A stretch of DNA of 52,253 nt, taken from positions 1-52,253 of the forward strand of contig CALFWO010000059.1 in NCBI GenBank assembly GCA_937928045.1, in the 5' to 3' direction. Positions within the stretch are counted from its first letter, which is position 1. Every line of letters begins with the position of its first letter. Made by a program: the position numbers and the translations under genes. Of this stretch, positions 40,327 through 49,888 are shown piece after piece. Origin of the DNA: an uncultured Saprospiraceae bacterium. GTDB lineage: Bacteria; Bacteroidota; Bacteroidia; Chitinophagales; Saprospiraceae. The notes beneath the pieces were generated by a model. That model ran no database searches. It was given only the letters and a program-made list of their open reading frames with translations, and was not told the origin of the DNA.

Positions 40327-41790
40327 CTAAGATTCAATCCTATTGGAGATAGTAAGTCTTGCCCCATCATGATAAATAAGCTGTAGAATTCCTTTATTAC
40401 TTTTTTCAAAAGAGTATTTTCCATCGAAGTGTCTAAAGAAAAATTCGTTTTCCGAATTTGGAAAAATGGGCAATGGAGAGTAGTGCTTGGTCTGTCCGAA
40501 AAGTTGATTTCCTTTTCTGGTAATATTGAAAACACCACCTTCGTGTTGGTAACTTCCAACATACTTTTTGAGCACAGCTTTTGGTTGTTCATTAAAATAA
40601 TTAATGGAATGATCTGTACTGGAATCTTTCGTCAACAAATTGGCTAAATCCCGACTTAGCCAATAGACTTCATTGTCTGAGCCAAAGTTATTTGACAAAG
40701 CGGCACTGACTATTTTTTGATCTAATAATATTTGAAAAAAAGAACTACATCCAGACTGTGATCCGCCATGGTGAATCACCCTCCCGTTTTTTTCATCCTC
40801 CATTACAAACCATCCAAAGCCGTACGGAACACCACGCTTTAAAGTATCCGTACTATTGATCATCATGACTAATGTTGTACTGTCTATGAGCTGATGTTCA
40901 AGAACAGCTTTCCCGAATTTTAATAAATCATTCGCTGTCGAAATCAGTCCTCCGCCGGCGGCTTTTACACTTAAATCGGTCCTTGGACTTTTGATATATT
41001 TTCCACCCAGTTTGATGTAAAGATTTGCTTTATTGTCATAAGTTGCCATGGCATCCTCTGTAGTAGTATGATACATTTTTGCTGGAGAAAAAATATGAGT
41101 TTGCATATATTCATTGAAGGATTGTCCACCCACTTTTTCTATAATCGCACCAAGAATTGTATATCCATAGGTGGTATATTCATAGGCAGTTCCTGGCATG
41201 AAACTCAAAGGACGATCTTTGAATTCATCTAATGCCTCGATCAGATTGTTATAATGAGTATAGGAAATCCCATCCCACATTGAGCTATAGTGTTTGATGC
41301 CAGAGGTATGCTTGAGTAGTTGTCTTATGGTAATTGTTCCTTCCGGCTTGGTAGGAAATTCCGGCAAGTAAGTTTGAATGGAGACGTCCAATGAAATCAA
41401 TTTTTTTTCCCACAACTGCATAATCGCGATGGCAGTAAAGGACTTGGAAATAGATGCAATCCTATACTGTGTATTTGGATCAGATGGACTTCGAGAAAAT
41501 TTATTCTTGTAACCAGCATTGCCAAGATACGACCCTATTCCAGCTTTATATACACCGGAGGATATTCCTATGAAGTCATTGAGTAATATGCTGTTGTCTA
41601 AAATGCTATCACCTTTTTCTTTAAAGTATTTTGGGCTGACTATTGAATCTTTTGTTGATCTCCATTGGCTAATTATTTTCGATTTTTTGTCAACATTAAA
41701 AATATTTTTTGGACTAGTTTCAAATAAGAAGATCGCAGCGATTGAAATAATGACAAACGATCCTAGTAAGATTTTGGAGAAATTTTTCAT
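40327..41790 (-). CDS. Serine beta-lactamase-like hydrolase (S12 / LACTB-like)
   Basis: This 487-residue protein begins with a membrane anchor or signal (ILLGSFVIISIAAIFLF). It has the S12 serine site SISK in RIASISKSFTAIA, an EYTTYGYTILG segment replacing the usual Tyr-x-Asn with Tyr-Thr-Thr, as in LACTB-like enzymes, and the HHGGS motif. A C-terminal lipocalin-like or DUF3471-like beta region follows. Such enzymes hydrolyse peptides, amides or esters in the periplasm rather than beta-lactams. I start at ATG 41790, because the longer frame runs 68 bp into the upstream hydrolase gene. It follows that gene by 19 nt. Confidence 0.87.
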   Translation of the reverse strand: MKNFSKILLGSFVIISIAAIFLFETSPKNIFNVDKKSKIISQWRSTKDSIVSPKYFKEKGDSILDNSILLNDFIGISSGVYKAGIGSYLGNAGYKNKFSRSPSDPNTQYRIASISKSFTAIAIMQLWEKKLISLDVSIQTYLPEFPTKPEGTITIRQLLKHTSGIKHYSSMWDGISYTHYNNLIEALDEFKDRPLSFMPGTAYEYTTYGYTILGAIIEKVGGQSFNEYMQTHIFSPAKMYHTTTEDAMATYDNKANLYIKLGGKYIKSPRTDLSVKAAGGGLISTANDLLKFGKAVLEHQLIDSTTLVMMINSTDTLKRGVPYGFGWFVMEDEKNGRVIHHGGSQSGCSSFFQILLDQKIVSAALSNNFGSDNEVYWLSRDLANLLTKDSSTDHSINYFNEQPKAVLKKYVGSYQHEGGVFNITRKGNQLFGQTKHYSPLPIFPNSENEFFFRHFDGKYSFEKSNKGILQLIYHDGARLTISNRIES

Positions 41791-41809
41791 GATGGAATAG
41801 CTTTTGGGA

Positions 41810-43252
41810 TTAGTTGAAAAGTGGTTTAAATTGTAAACTCGGGTAAGACAATTTTTTTTCTGAGACATCTTTTCCATCTATAAACTCAAGGATGGTTGGA
41901 GTCATATCTTTGTGGTGTTGGATTTGTTCATGGCCCGCATTTTCTACCACTAAATGTGTGCTGTTGGGAAAACCAGTTTGGATGATATCTGCTTGGTAAG
42001 CTGGCGTATTGATGTCCAAAGAACCTGATAATAGTAATGCTGGTGCATCAGATTGTACCAATGTTCTGAATTCATTACCGAGATCTTTTACTGGCCATTG
42101 ATTTAGTAGATCTACGAATGGAAGGTTGGCTGCTTTTCCAAACATGCTCTCCTTTTCTTGAGCTCTTATCGAGGCTATTCTTTCTTGGCTTGCTCCAGAA
42201 GCTAAATCCATGGAGACCATCATTGCTGGGATCCCAAAAAAATCCTTGTACCTTTTTTCTACATAGTATTTTAAAGCTGAACCATCTCCGTAGGCAATGC
42301 TGTGTAATAATCTCGGGAAGTAAACGATGTCATTGGCATCTCCTAAATCTCTTTTTAGAATATAATCCAATCCAAATTTTCCAACCTTAACTGTTCGCTT
42401 CAATTTGATTGGTGTTGAAATTTCAATCTCAATCGGATTGGCCGATAATTTTTGACTCGCCTTTTGATACAATCCGACAAAATCAGGAATGGTCTGTCCA
42501 AGGATAGAATCGGCTTCTACAATTGCTGCTATTTTTTTATAATGATTGTCAAGGTCATTGGGGAATTTGAAAGTATGTTCCAGTCCTTCTGCTCCGATTA
42601 AAATCGTTTTATCAACACGCGCATTGTGGTACTTAATGTAGGATTGCGCCAGATGAGTTCCATAGCTAAAGCCAAATGGAATAATCTTTTCATAACCAAG
42701 TTGGTCTCGAACCGTGTCGATGTCATGTGCGCTTTCTTTGGAATTGTATCCATTAAGATCGATCCCTCGACGTTTAAATGCTCTAGTTGCTTTGGTGGAC
42801 ATTTCAGTGAAATGGGCGAGTGCCGCCTCTTCTTTCACCAATATGTCACTGGGCGGCCAACCTAGATTAATCCACCACATTTTTAGTTTTCCAACTCCTC
42901 TTTGATCGATGAGCACCACATCTCTTGTTTCCAAAAAAGAAGACCAATATTCTAGATAGCCTACATTCTCCGCCTGGCTGGTTGCATCTTGACCAGGTCC
43001 TCCAGCTAGGAAAAATATCGGAGTTTGAGGATTCTTTGAGAAGCTCTTTAACCGGACATACTCTACCTCAATTCGATTCGAATTTGGATCTTCTCTTACC
43101 TCAGGAACGGTGACAGAAGATCTTTCACAATGGATTTCTTTACCATGATAACTGATGGCTGTGAAGGTGGCTGGTTTCCTGGTTGAGAAGTAGGAAATTA
43201 TTGTTAGCAGTGTAAGAATTGATAAGCTGATTTTAGTCTTGCGATATTTCAT
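41810..43252 (-). CDS. Alpha/beta hydrolase, S33 proline-iminopeptidase/TAP-like
   Basis: This protein of 480 residues (start ATG 43252; the earlier frame start has no support) has a signal anchor (ISLSILTLLTIISYFS) and an alpha/beta-hydrolase fold. It carries FFLAGGPGQDATS (oxyanion region), LIDQRGVGKLKMW, nucleophile GFSYG, catalytic Asp in GSLDINTP and His in NAGHEQI. The large middle insert and TAP-like C-terminus match tripeptidyl-aminopeptidase-like S33 members. It lies 19 nt before the serine hydrolase gene and behind the AraC gene; the three may form a regulated secreted-hydrolase unit. Confidence 0.88.
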   Translation of the reverse strand: MKYRKTKISLSILTLLTIISYFSTRKPATFTAISYHGKEIHCERSSVTVPEVREDPNSNRIEVEYVRLKSFSKNPQTPIFFLAGGPGQDATSQAENVGYLEYWSSFLETRDVVLIDQRGVGKLKMWWINLGWPPSDILVKEEAALAHFTEMSTKATRAFKRRGIDLNGYNSKESAHDIDTVRDQLGYEKIIPFGFSYGTHLAQSYIKYHNARVDKTILIGAEGLEHTFKFPNDLDNHYKKIAAIVEADSILGQTIPDFVGLYQKASQKLSANPIEIEISTPIKLKRTVKVGKFGLDYILKRDLGDANDIVYFPRLLHSIAYGDGSALKYYVEKRYKDFFGIPAMMVSMDLASGASQERIASIRAQEKESMFGKAANLPFVDLLNQWPVKDLGNEFRTLVQSDAPALLLSGSLDINTPAYQADIIQTGFPNSTHLVVENAGHEQIQHHKDMTPTILEFIDGKDVSEKKLSYPSLQFKPLFN

Positions 43253-43388
43253 TGCATTGAATTTGAGTGAATGATAGGTTACACTGCAAATATGTGATGA
43301 GTACAAGGTTTGTGCGACCGAGGAGCTAGGATTGAGTGTTTTCGGTCGTATTAGCCCCTGTTTTTAATGTATTAGGACCTTTTATCGA

Positions 43389-44507
43389 TCAGTTTTTAGA
43401 CTTTTTATACCCAGAAGGGGTCATGCCGGTAATCTTTTTAAAGGCAAGATTGAAGGTAGATTTTGATTTGAAGCCAGATTCGAAGGCTATTCCTAGGAGG
43501 TTGAGATGATTGAAAGCTGGATCATCTATTTTGTTCTTAACTGCTTCTACGCGATAAGAATTGATGTATTCAAAGAAGTTCTTCCCTTCATATTCGTTGA
43601 TAATCTGAGATAAGTAACCGCTACTTAAATCTAGCTTTTCGGCTAATTGTTTGAGGTTGAGATCTTGGTTCAGATAAGGACGATCTTGTTCCATTAAGTG
43701 CAGTAACTGTTGATGATATTGCTGGGTATTTGAAGAAAGCTTTGGAACTGTCTTTGGATTCGATTCTACAAATATCTCCGGAGCAATTGATCGCCTTTTA
43801 AAATAAGTAGAGTAGCCAATCCAATAGATCAATGCAGAAGATGCAATCCACAATGGATAGTACATACTAAAAGAACTGTTGCCAGAAAGCATCTCATAAA
43901 TATTCGGGATAGCAAATAGGATCCAAATGCCTATCAAGAGAAACAGTAGTTTGTTCAGCCAACTGAGACTAAAGTCAACTATTTCAGCATAGCTATTTTC
44001 TAGAGTTTGATTGTACTTTCTTATTTTATAGATACTGGCAACAAGAAAAGATATTCCCATTGCAAGTGTTAGTATATCAAAAAAGTTATAAACTTCGTAG
44101 ATCGTGAATTGATTGGTGACCAAGAAAGAGTGATCTCGAAATACCCAAAATAAGCCCCATAGTTGGAATCCAATTTGTAGCAAGGCAGGAATGAAAAGCA
44201 ATTTTTCCCATACCGCAAGTTTGCCTTCTGGATTAACTAAAAATCGAATGAAGAAATGGAATGCGGTAACTAGTAAAAGAGAACAATAAAGCGGAGAAAA
44301 ATCCCAAGCGTTAAGTGATCCTCGTAGGCCCAAAGTTTCTAAAGTATAATAAATACTGCTTGCAGAAAAAGTTAAAATAAAAATCGAAAGAAACTTGCTG
44401 GCCTTTTCATTTTTTAGGTCATTGATCCAAAGGTAAATTGAAAATATAATGCCTTGGATTGCTCCAAGAAGTATAATTAAATCTAGTATGTTTATTCCTT
44501 TAATCAA
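43389..44507 (-). CDS. AraC-family regulator with N-terminal membrane domain
   Basis: This 372-residue protein has six to seven membrane segments in its first 240 residues and a C-terminal AraC/XylS DNA-binding domain (about 275-370). The two helix-turn-helix parts are LNLKQLAEKLDLSSGYLSQIINEYEGKNFFEYINSYR and LLGIAFESGFKSKSTFNLAFKKITGMTPSGYKK. This membrane-AraC layout is common in Bacteroidota and could sense an envelope signal. It lies upstream of, and on the same strand as, the two hydrolase genes. A roughly 400-bp gap separates it from the next plus-strand gene. Confidence 0.9.
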   Translation of the reverse strand: MIKGINILDLIILLGAIQGIIFSIYLWINDLKNEKASKFLSIFILTFSASSIYYTLETLGLRGSLNAWDFSPLYCSLLLVTAFHFFIRFLVNPEGKLAVWEKLLFIPALLQIGFQLWGLFWVFRDHSFLVTNQFTIYEVYNFFDILTLAMGISFLVASIYKIRKYNQTLENSYAEIVDFSLSWLNKLLFLLIGIWILFAIPNIYEMLSGNSSFSMYYPLWIASSALIYWIGYSTYFKRRSIAPEIFVESNPKTVPKLSSNTQQYHQQLLHLMEQDRPYLNQDLNLKQLAEKLDLSSGYLSQIINEYEGKNFFEYINSYRVEAVKNKIDDPAFNHLNLLGIAFESGFKSKSTFNLAFKKITGMTPSGYKKSKN

Positions 44508-44923
44508 TGAAAATCAATTCTACTGGAAAAGTAAGTAAAAATTGATGGATTGTTCTCAGAAAGCTATTGCTATATCAAATTGAAAAAATACCGATTCAAC
44601 AGGAATTAAGAAGATTCATGATTGTTCAATGAAAACCTCAGCTACTTTTTAGTCTACATCTTTTCGAAATCTACGGTATGTTCATGAGCATTTAAAAGGT
44701 AGCTAGTCAAAAAGTTTTTCTTAGCTTTATTGATAATCTATTAGTAGTATGAGTTTGTAATGATCTCATGTTGATAAGTATAGCAGTAGCAACTTTGCAA
44801 ATGGAATAACCAAGACGAATGAGTTGGCTAATTGATCCTATTCGAATTATTCATTCCAATTGTTTATGATTCAATACAATTCTGCGGTGAAAAACAATAA
44901 ATAATTTCTTCTAAATTTGTAGC
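44508..44923. other. 416-bp non-coding gap with one imperfect inverted repeat
   Basis: I find no convincing open frame or RNA gene here. The only structure I see is AGCTACTTTTTA (44640-44651) and TAAAAGGTAGCT (44693-44704), complementary at 11 of 12 positions. A -7-like TAAATTTG lies at 44912-44919. Confidence 0.5.
44912..44919 (+). promoter_or_regulatory. Candidate -7 element (TAAATTTG)
   Basis: TAAATTTG matches TAnnTTTG exactly and lies 28 nt before ATG 44948. Because transcription would begin near 44926, it rules against the earlier ATG at 44924. No -33 TTTG is found at the usual distance. Confidence 0.5.
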
Positions 44924-44947
44924 ATGATTTTTAAAAGATTGCCTCAA

Positions 44948-45562
44948 ATGAAAGCTATCATATACGTTATTTTGTTTTCATTTCTAATTATTGGATGCCA
45001 AGATTCTGCGACTTCCAAATCAGATTCGGTTACTTCAACCGAAAAGGTATATACGATTGAATCGCTAAATTGGAAAATGGATATTCCTGAAAATTGGTCA
45101 AATATGAAACAAGATCATATCGAGCAATACAAAGCGCAAGGTCAAAAAGATGCAGAAGCTAAATTTGGAAAGGAAATCAAGAATACTTGGGTTAGCTTGT
45201 TACAGCTTGAGCGAAAACCAGGTTTCAATACTTTCGGTGTAAGTGCGAAGACACATAACGAACGTAGAGATGGAGACTATCAAGGAGGCAAGCAGCTAAG
45301 ATTTGATAGTATGAAAAAGATGCAAGAAAACCGCGGAGGAATACGAGTCGAATCTACCCAAGGAAAATTTAAAATAGGCGATCTCCTTTTTGATCAGTTG
45401 AGTATGAAGCTTTATACCAGCAACAATAACTTAGAATCTTTTCAAGATGTTTTTGAATATAGATTTCCAGATGATGACATCGTAATCATGTCATTGGTCA
45501 CTTCGTCTGAGGTCACTTTGAATGAAATGAGAAAAGCTTTAGCAAACTCTTCTTTTGACTAA
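44948..45562 (+). CDS. Lipoprotein of unknown function
   Basis: This protein of about 204 residues starts MKAIIYVILFSFLIIGC, a clear lipoprotein signal with lipobox LIIGC (Cys17). The mature part has a Ser-rich tether (DSATSKSDSVTSTEK) and a globular domain beginning LNWKMDIPENW, recalling small PsbP/DUF-type lipoproteins that bind ligands. I cannot name a family. It is a single plus-strand gene in a gene-poor stretch between the AraC regulator and an S4-domain gene. Confidence 0.78.
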   Translation: MKAIIYVILFSFLIIGCQDSATSKSDSVTSTEKVYTIESLNWKMDIPENWSNMKQDHIEQYKAQGQKDAEAKFGKEIKNTWVSLLQLERKPGFNTFGVSAKTHNERRDGDYQGGKQLRFDSMKKMQENRGGIRVESTQGKFKIGDLLFDQLSMKLYTSNNNLESFQDVFEYRFPDDDIVIMSLVTSSEVTLNEMRKALANSSFD

Positions 45563-45695
45563 CAGCTTTGGTTCAAGCTAAAGGATTGGTTTTAATTTTT
45601 TGGGAAAACATTGATTGTGATCAAACGAAGTTATAATCACCAGCTCAAAGTAGGTATTCAATCGTTTTTTATTCGGTAAATACTAAAGCAAAAAA

Positions 45696-45926
45696 TCAAC
45701 CTTCGAATCCCAATATCTCAATACTGTCTTCTTCGAAAATGACCACATCCCCAACTCTCAATTTCTTGCGCTTCCGAAATTCTTGCTCCCCATTGACCAT
45801 CACTAGACCATCCTCTATGCTGATTTTTGCATGACCGCCACTTTGAACAAGATTCTTTAGTTTGAGTAGTTTGATTAATTCTATGAATTCATCAGATTCG
45901 CGAAGGGTGAATGTGTCCTTGTTCAT
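45696..45926 (-). CDS. S4-domain RNA-binding protein, YbcJ-like
   Basis: This 76-residue protein is a free-standing S4 RNA-binding domain. The fold is visible in EFIELIKLLKLKNLVQSGGHAKISIEDGLVMVNG, then FRKRKKLRVGDVVIF, as in YbcJ/YaaA-like small RNA-binding proteins. These bind structured RNA and may act in ribosome or RNA processing. It lies alone beside a ~900-bp non-coding region. Confidence 0.9.
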   Translation of the reverse strand: MNKDTFTLRESDEFIELIKLLKLKNLVQSGGHAKISIEDGLVMVNGEQEFRKRKKLRVGDVVIFEEDSIEILGFEG

Positions 45927-46096
45927 ATGCTGTTTTGATTTACTACCGCAAGCTAGAAAAGAATCTAGAATGTTGCAATTATTGTCTAAAGAGTTTAATT
46001 ATGGGTTTAGATTCAATTGGCCGTTATGAAGAAGTCCCTTTTTATTTCATATTCCTTTGGCCTTATTAGGTACCTATTGATATTTTGGAGTCGGAC

Positions 46097-46149
46097 TAGT
46101 CGTCGACTATGGATCTTAGTATAGAGTGATGACCAATTTTGACCAAAAT
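46097..46149. promoter_or_regulatory. Two adjacent palindromes in the pntA upstream region
   Basis: TAGTCG-T-CGACTA (46097-46109) is a perfect 6+1+6 palindrome, and ATTTTG-AC-CAAAAT (46136-46149) is a perfect 6+2+6 one. They are 26 bp apart and sit in otherwise random-looking AT-rich DNA about 700 bp before pntA. A regulator-binding function is an inference. Confidence 0.45.
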
Positions 46150-46700
46150 CAAGAATTAATTGATATTGTAAAAATTAATTTCCAAACAATTATTATTATA
46201 CCGATGCAGGTTCGACTTTTGAATATTTATCCCATTGAAAATGATAATTATCCTTGGTTCATTTGAATATTTTCAATTTGAGTTGTGATAACTAAATTTG
46301 ATGCAAGAAATTTTCAATTAGTTCTAAACCCAATAGAAGTAGTCAACAAGTTTTGCAAATAAGAGTATAAGCCTATTTTATGGCTTTTGTCCATATTACT
46401 AATTGAAAAAGCCGGGTTTTAAAATATATTAAACACAAAAATCACTTTCGAAGATGATAATATATCAATATTAACTATTGCGAAATTATCTCTTAAGTGC
46501 TCAAATTTAATTCAAATGGATTTGCTTATCAATTTGTAATTTAGGAATAGGAATAATTACAGTCAGACTGTCAAATCATTTTCATTTCGAAATTTGATTT
46601 TTCAAATGTTTAGACATTAATATTTAAAATTCAAATCTGTTATGGTATGTATCAAAACTTAGATGAAATCCAGCAGAGTGCGTGAGTTGCCTGTAGGATT

Positions 46701-46773
46701 TATCCGCCAATGGCGGACGACTGAATAAGGAGTCTGGAAGGGAGCGACCCGAAGGTAACGTAGGGACACGCCC
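46701..46773. repeat. G+C-rich, hairpin-rich block, possible dispersed repeat
   Basis: This 73-bp stretch is 59% G+C by count in an AT-rich context. It holds TCCGCC-AAT-GGCGGA (46703-46717) and GGG-AGCGA-CCC (46740-46750), followed by AAGGTAACGTAGGGACACGC. It looks like a member of a dispersed intergenic repeat family, but a single copy in the window cannot prove that. It ends about 60 bp before the pntA ATG. Confidence 0.4.
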
Positions 46774-46831
46774 ATCCATTAATTTTCCTTATTTTAGCGA
46801 GCGCGAAACGAATGAAAACCAGAAAACAAGT

Positions 46832-48370
46832 ATGAAAGTTGGAATTCCACAGGAGGTTAATTCGATGGAAAATCGAGTCGGAGCCACTCCTAAAACTGTA
46901 AAAAGGCTCATCAAACAAGGCTTTGAAGTACTTATTGAAAAGGGGGCAGGATCTAAAGCCAATTATTCTGATCAAAGTTTTGAAGCTGCAGGCGCTACCA
47001 TAATCGATGGAGCCTCAGCGCTTTACCAAAAAGCAGACATCATTCTAAAAGTGTTAGCGCCAACGGAGGCGGAGATTGATCTGATGCATGCGGAACAAGT
47101 CAGCCTGAGTTATCTATCACCCGCTCAAAATATTCCATTGCTTGAAAAATTGGCCGCCAAGGGTGTGAATGCCATTGCAATGGATGCGATTCCAAGAATT
47201 TCGCGAGCTCAGAAAATGGATGTTTTGTCTTCAATGGCAAATATTGCGGGCTATAGATCTGTGATAGAAGGTGCGAATCATTTCGGAAGATTTCTCAATG
47301 GTCAGATAACAGCAGCCGGTAAAGTAGAACCCGCGAAAGTTTTGGTAATCGGTGCTGGTGTAGCTGGATTAGCGGCTATTGGTGCTGCTAAATCTTTGGG
47401 AGCAATCGTTCGAGCATTTGACACCAGAATGGAAGTAGCTGAGCAGATTCAATCTATGGGAGCAACATTCCTTACGGTCGATATAGAGGAAGATGGTTCC
47501 ACTTCTTCAGGTTATTCCAAGGTAATGTCCCCAGCATTCATCGAGGCGGAGATGGCTTTGTTCTCTGAACAGGCTAAGGAAGTCGATATCATAATTACTA
47601 CCGCTCAGATTCCGGGCAGAGCAGCCCCCAAGCTCGTTCTGGATTACCACGTGGCCGCCATGAAACCTGGTTCGGTCATTGTAGATCTTGCGGCATCTAG
47701 CGGTGGTAATTGTGCCTTGACAAAATCCGGCGAAGTCTATACTACTGATAATGGGGTAACGATTCTTGGAAAGCTAGATCAATTACCCACTCAGGCCAGT
47801 CAATTGTATGGAAATAATCTTTGTCACTTGTTGGACGACATGGGTAAGGCAGAGAATTTTAAAATTGACATGGAAGATGATGTGGTGAAAAGAGCGATGG
47901 TCACATACAATGGAAAGGTCAATTGGCCTCCTGAACCTTTGCCAGTTTCTCCACAAAAACCGAAAGCTGTGGCTGAGGAAAAAGTACAGGCAATCGGACC
48001 GAGTGCGGATGAGATAGCGAAGAAGAAAGCGACCTCATCGCTGATTTCTCTTGCGGTTATAGGTGCATTCTTATATTTATTGGCGCTGGTTGCGCCGCCA
48101 GAATTCATGGGACACTTTACCGTATTTGTACTATCCGTATTTATTGGTTGGCAGGTAATATGGAATGTTTCTCATTCATTGCATACGCCCTTAATGGCAG
48201 TCACCAATGCAATATCTGGAATCATAATTATTGGCGGTTTATTACAAACCAGAGGTTCACTTTCGAACCCAATGACCGTTATAGCTTTTATTGCTATTCT
48301 GGTAGCCACCATAAATATAGTTGGAGGATTTTTCGTGACACATCGAATGCTAAAAATGTTTAGGAAGTAA
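46832..48370 (+). CDS. pntA: NAD(P) transhydrogenase subunit alpha
   Basis: This 512-residue protein matches the full-length alpha subunit of the proton-translocating Re/Si-specific transhydrogenase (NADH + NADP+ to NAD+ + NADPH at the expense of proton-motive force). It begins [19 protein letters not shown], binds NAD through [22 protein letters not shown] and FDTR, and ends with about four membrane helices from residue ~400 ([22 protein letters not shown]). The domain I and II fusion in one chain is the E. coli-like arrangement of about 510 residues. pntB follows 80 nt later. Confidence 0.95.
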   Translation: MKVGIPQEVNSMENRVGATPKTVKRLIKQGFEVLIEKGAGSKANYSDQSFEAAGATIIDGASALYQKADIILKVLAPTEAEIDLMHAEQVSLSYLSPAQNIPLLEKLAAKGVNAIAMDAIPRISRAQKMDVLSSMANIAGYRSVIEGANHFGRFLNGQITAAGKVEPAKVLVIGAGVAGLAAIGAAKSLGAIVRAFDTRMEVAEQIQSMGATFLTVDIEEDGSTSSGYSKVMSPAFIEAEMALFSEQAKEVDIIITTAQIPGRAAPKLVLDYHVAAMKPGSVIVDLAASSGGNCALTKSGEVYTTDNGVTILGKLDQLPTQASQLYGNNLCHLLDDMGKAENFKIDMEDDVVKRAMVTYNGKVNWPPEPLPVSPQKPKAVAEEKVQAIGPSADEIAKKKATSSLISLAVIGAFLYLLALVAPPEFMGHFTVFVLSVFIGWQVIWNVSHSLHTPLMAVTNAISGIIIIGGLLQTRGSLSNPMTVIAFIAILVATINIVGGFFVTHRMLKMFRK

Positions 48371-48450
48371 TCACTTACCAAAGTTTGGTTTTGAAAAATT
48401 CAATTTCAATCAAACAAAATTCTCAACATTAACAAACATCAAATTAAGAA

Positions 48451-49839
48451 ATGATTTCAGCGCAAATACAAACAGCTTCATACCTCTTCGCGAGTATTCT
48501 CTTCATTTTAAGTCTTGGCGGATTGTCTTCACAAACTTCAGCCAAAAGAGGTGTTTTATATGGCATTGTTGGAATGGCGATTGCTATTCTTTCTACGGTA
48601 TTAGGAGAGGGAGTTGAAGGTCAAATTTATATTGTGACAGCGATTGCAATTGCATCGGTAATTGGAATTTTAGTCGCCCGTAAAGTAGAGATGACTAACA
48701 TGCCACAACTAGTGGCTATACTGCACAGTTTTGTCGGATTGGCCGCTGTGCTTGTTGGTTTTGGTTCTTATTTAGATCCAGCAACACATAATATACAAGG
48801 TGCGGAGCATACAATTCATTTGGTGGAGGTTTTTATTGGTGTATTTATCGGGGCGATTACTTTTACTGGTTCGATTGTCGCTTGGGGAAAATTAGAAGGT
48901 ACGATCAGAAGTAAACCTTTGTTATATCCTGGAAGGCATTTAGTTAATATACTTTTGTTGATTGTCTGCATTGTACTTTGCGTAATGTTTACTCAAATGC
49001 ATGGCATTGATGGAATGTTATATTTATATATAATGACCGCCATAGCATGTTTTATAGGTGTGATGTTGGTCATGGCCATAGGAGGGGCAGATATGCCGGT
49101 GGTCGTATCCATGCTGAATTCCTATTCTGGTTGGGCAGCTGCGGCAGCAGGATTTATGTTAGGAAATGATTTATTGATTGTAACTGGTGCATTGGTCGGT
49201 TCTTCCGGAGCCATTCTTTCTATCATTATGTGCGAGGCGATGAACCGTTCTTTTTTCTCTGTGATCTTCGGTGGTTTTGGAAATGCGCCTGCAGGTGCCG
49301 CGCGGGAAGTTACTGGAGAAGCAGTTGCAATTTTGCACGATGGTGTAGGCCAATTGCTCAAAGATGCCAACTCAGTTGTAATTGTTCCGGGCTATGGAAT
49401 GGCTGTTGCTAAGGCCCAGTATCCCGTATATGAAATGGTTGAAAAATTAAAAAAGGATGGAAAGGAAGTGCGCTTTGGGATTCACCCAGTGGCTGGGAGA
49501 TTACCTGGACATATGAATGTATTATTGGCTGAAGCAAATGTGCCCTATGATATTGTGATGGAAATGGATGAGATCAACGATGACCTATCAGATACAGATG
49601 TTGTGTTGGTGATTGGAGCAAATGATATTGTAAATCCTTCTGCTTTGGATGATCCCAATAGCCCAATTGCAGGTATGCCGGTATTAGAGGTTTGGAATGC
49701 TAAAAATGTGATTGTAATGAAGCGCTCCATGGCCACTGGTTATGCTGGTGTTCAGAATCCACTTTTCTTCAAAGACAATACCCAGATGTTGTATGGAGAT
49801 GCTAAGGATAGTGTTGCTAAGATAAATGCAGTGTTGTAA
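48451..49839 (+). CDS. pntB: NAD(P) transhydrogenase subunit beta
   Basis: This 462-residue protein is the beta subunit: about nine membrane helices in residues 5-250 and a C-terminal NADP(H)-binding domain (about 285-462), with [40 protein letters not shown] and [25 protein letters not shown] near the end is a strong family signature. It pairs with pntA just upstream to form the proton pump of the inner membrane. Length matches known beta subunits of about 460 residues. Confidence 0.96.
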   Translation: MISAQIQTASYLFASILFILSLGGLSSQTSAKRGVLYGIVGMAIAILSTVLGEGVEGQIYIVTAIAIASVIGILVARKVEMTNMPQLVAILHSFVGLAAVLVGFGSYLDPATHNIQGAEHTIHLVEVFIGVFIGAITFTGSIVAWGKLEGTIRSKPLLYPGRHLVNILLLIVCIVLCVMFTQMHGIDGMLYLYIMTAIACFIGVMLVMAIGGADMPVVVSMLNSYSGWAAAAAGFMLGNDLLIVTGALVGSSGAILSIIMCEAMNRSFFSVIFGGFGNAPAGAAREVTGEAVAILHDGVGQLLKDANSVVIVPGYGMAVAKAQYPVYEMVEKLKKDGKEVRFGIHPVAGRLPGHMNVLLAEANVPYDIVMEMDEINDDLSDTDVVLVIGANDIVNPSALDDPNSPIAGMPVLEVWNAKNVIVMKRSMATGYAGVQNPLFFKDNTQMLYGDAKDSVAKINAVL

Positions 49840-49888
49840 GGGAAGAATATGGAAGTATTTTTTGAAATTTTGTGTCCAACCTGAAGTC

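Larger units (their letters stand above)
45927..46831. other. 905-bp non-coding region upstream of pntA
   Basis: I see no ORF of credible length and no tRNA or rRNA here. Most of it is AT-rich. Features that stand out are two short palindromes (46097-46109 and 46136-46149), a GGCTTTT/AAAAGCC pair (46382-46388 and 46407-46413), and a G+C-rich block near 46701-46773 just before pntA. The palindromes may be operators; the rest is unexplained. Confidence 0.6.

Noticed and set aside
46207-46222. GCAGGTTCGACT as a tRNA T-arm
   Set aside because: The bases around it do not form the T-stem or any acceptor stem, so no tRNA is present.
46204-46266. 20-codon frame starting MQVRLLNIYPIEND in the pntA upstream gap
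   Set aside because: Very short, no partner gene or clear ribosome site; likely chance.
46382-46413. GGCTTTT/AAAAGCC as a terminator
   Set aside because: An 18-base loop, a short A/T-rich stem and no adjacent gene; not convincing.
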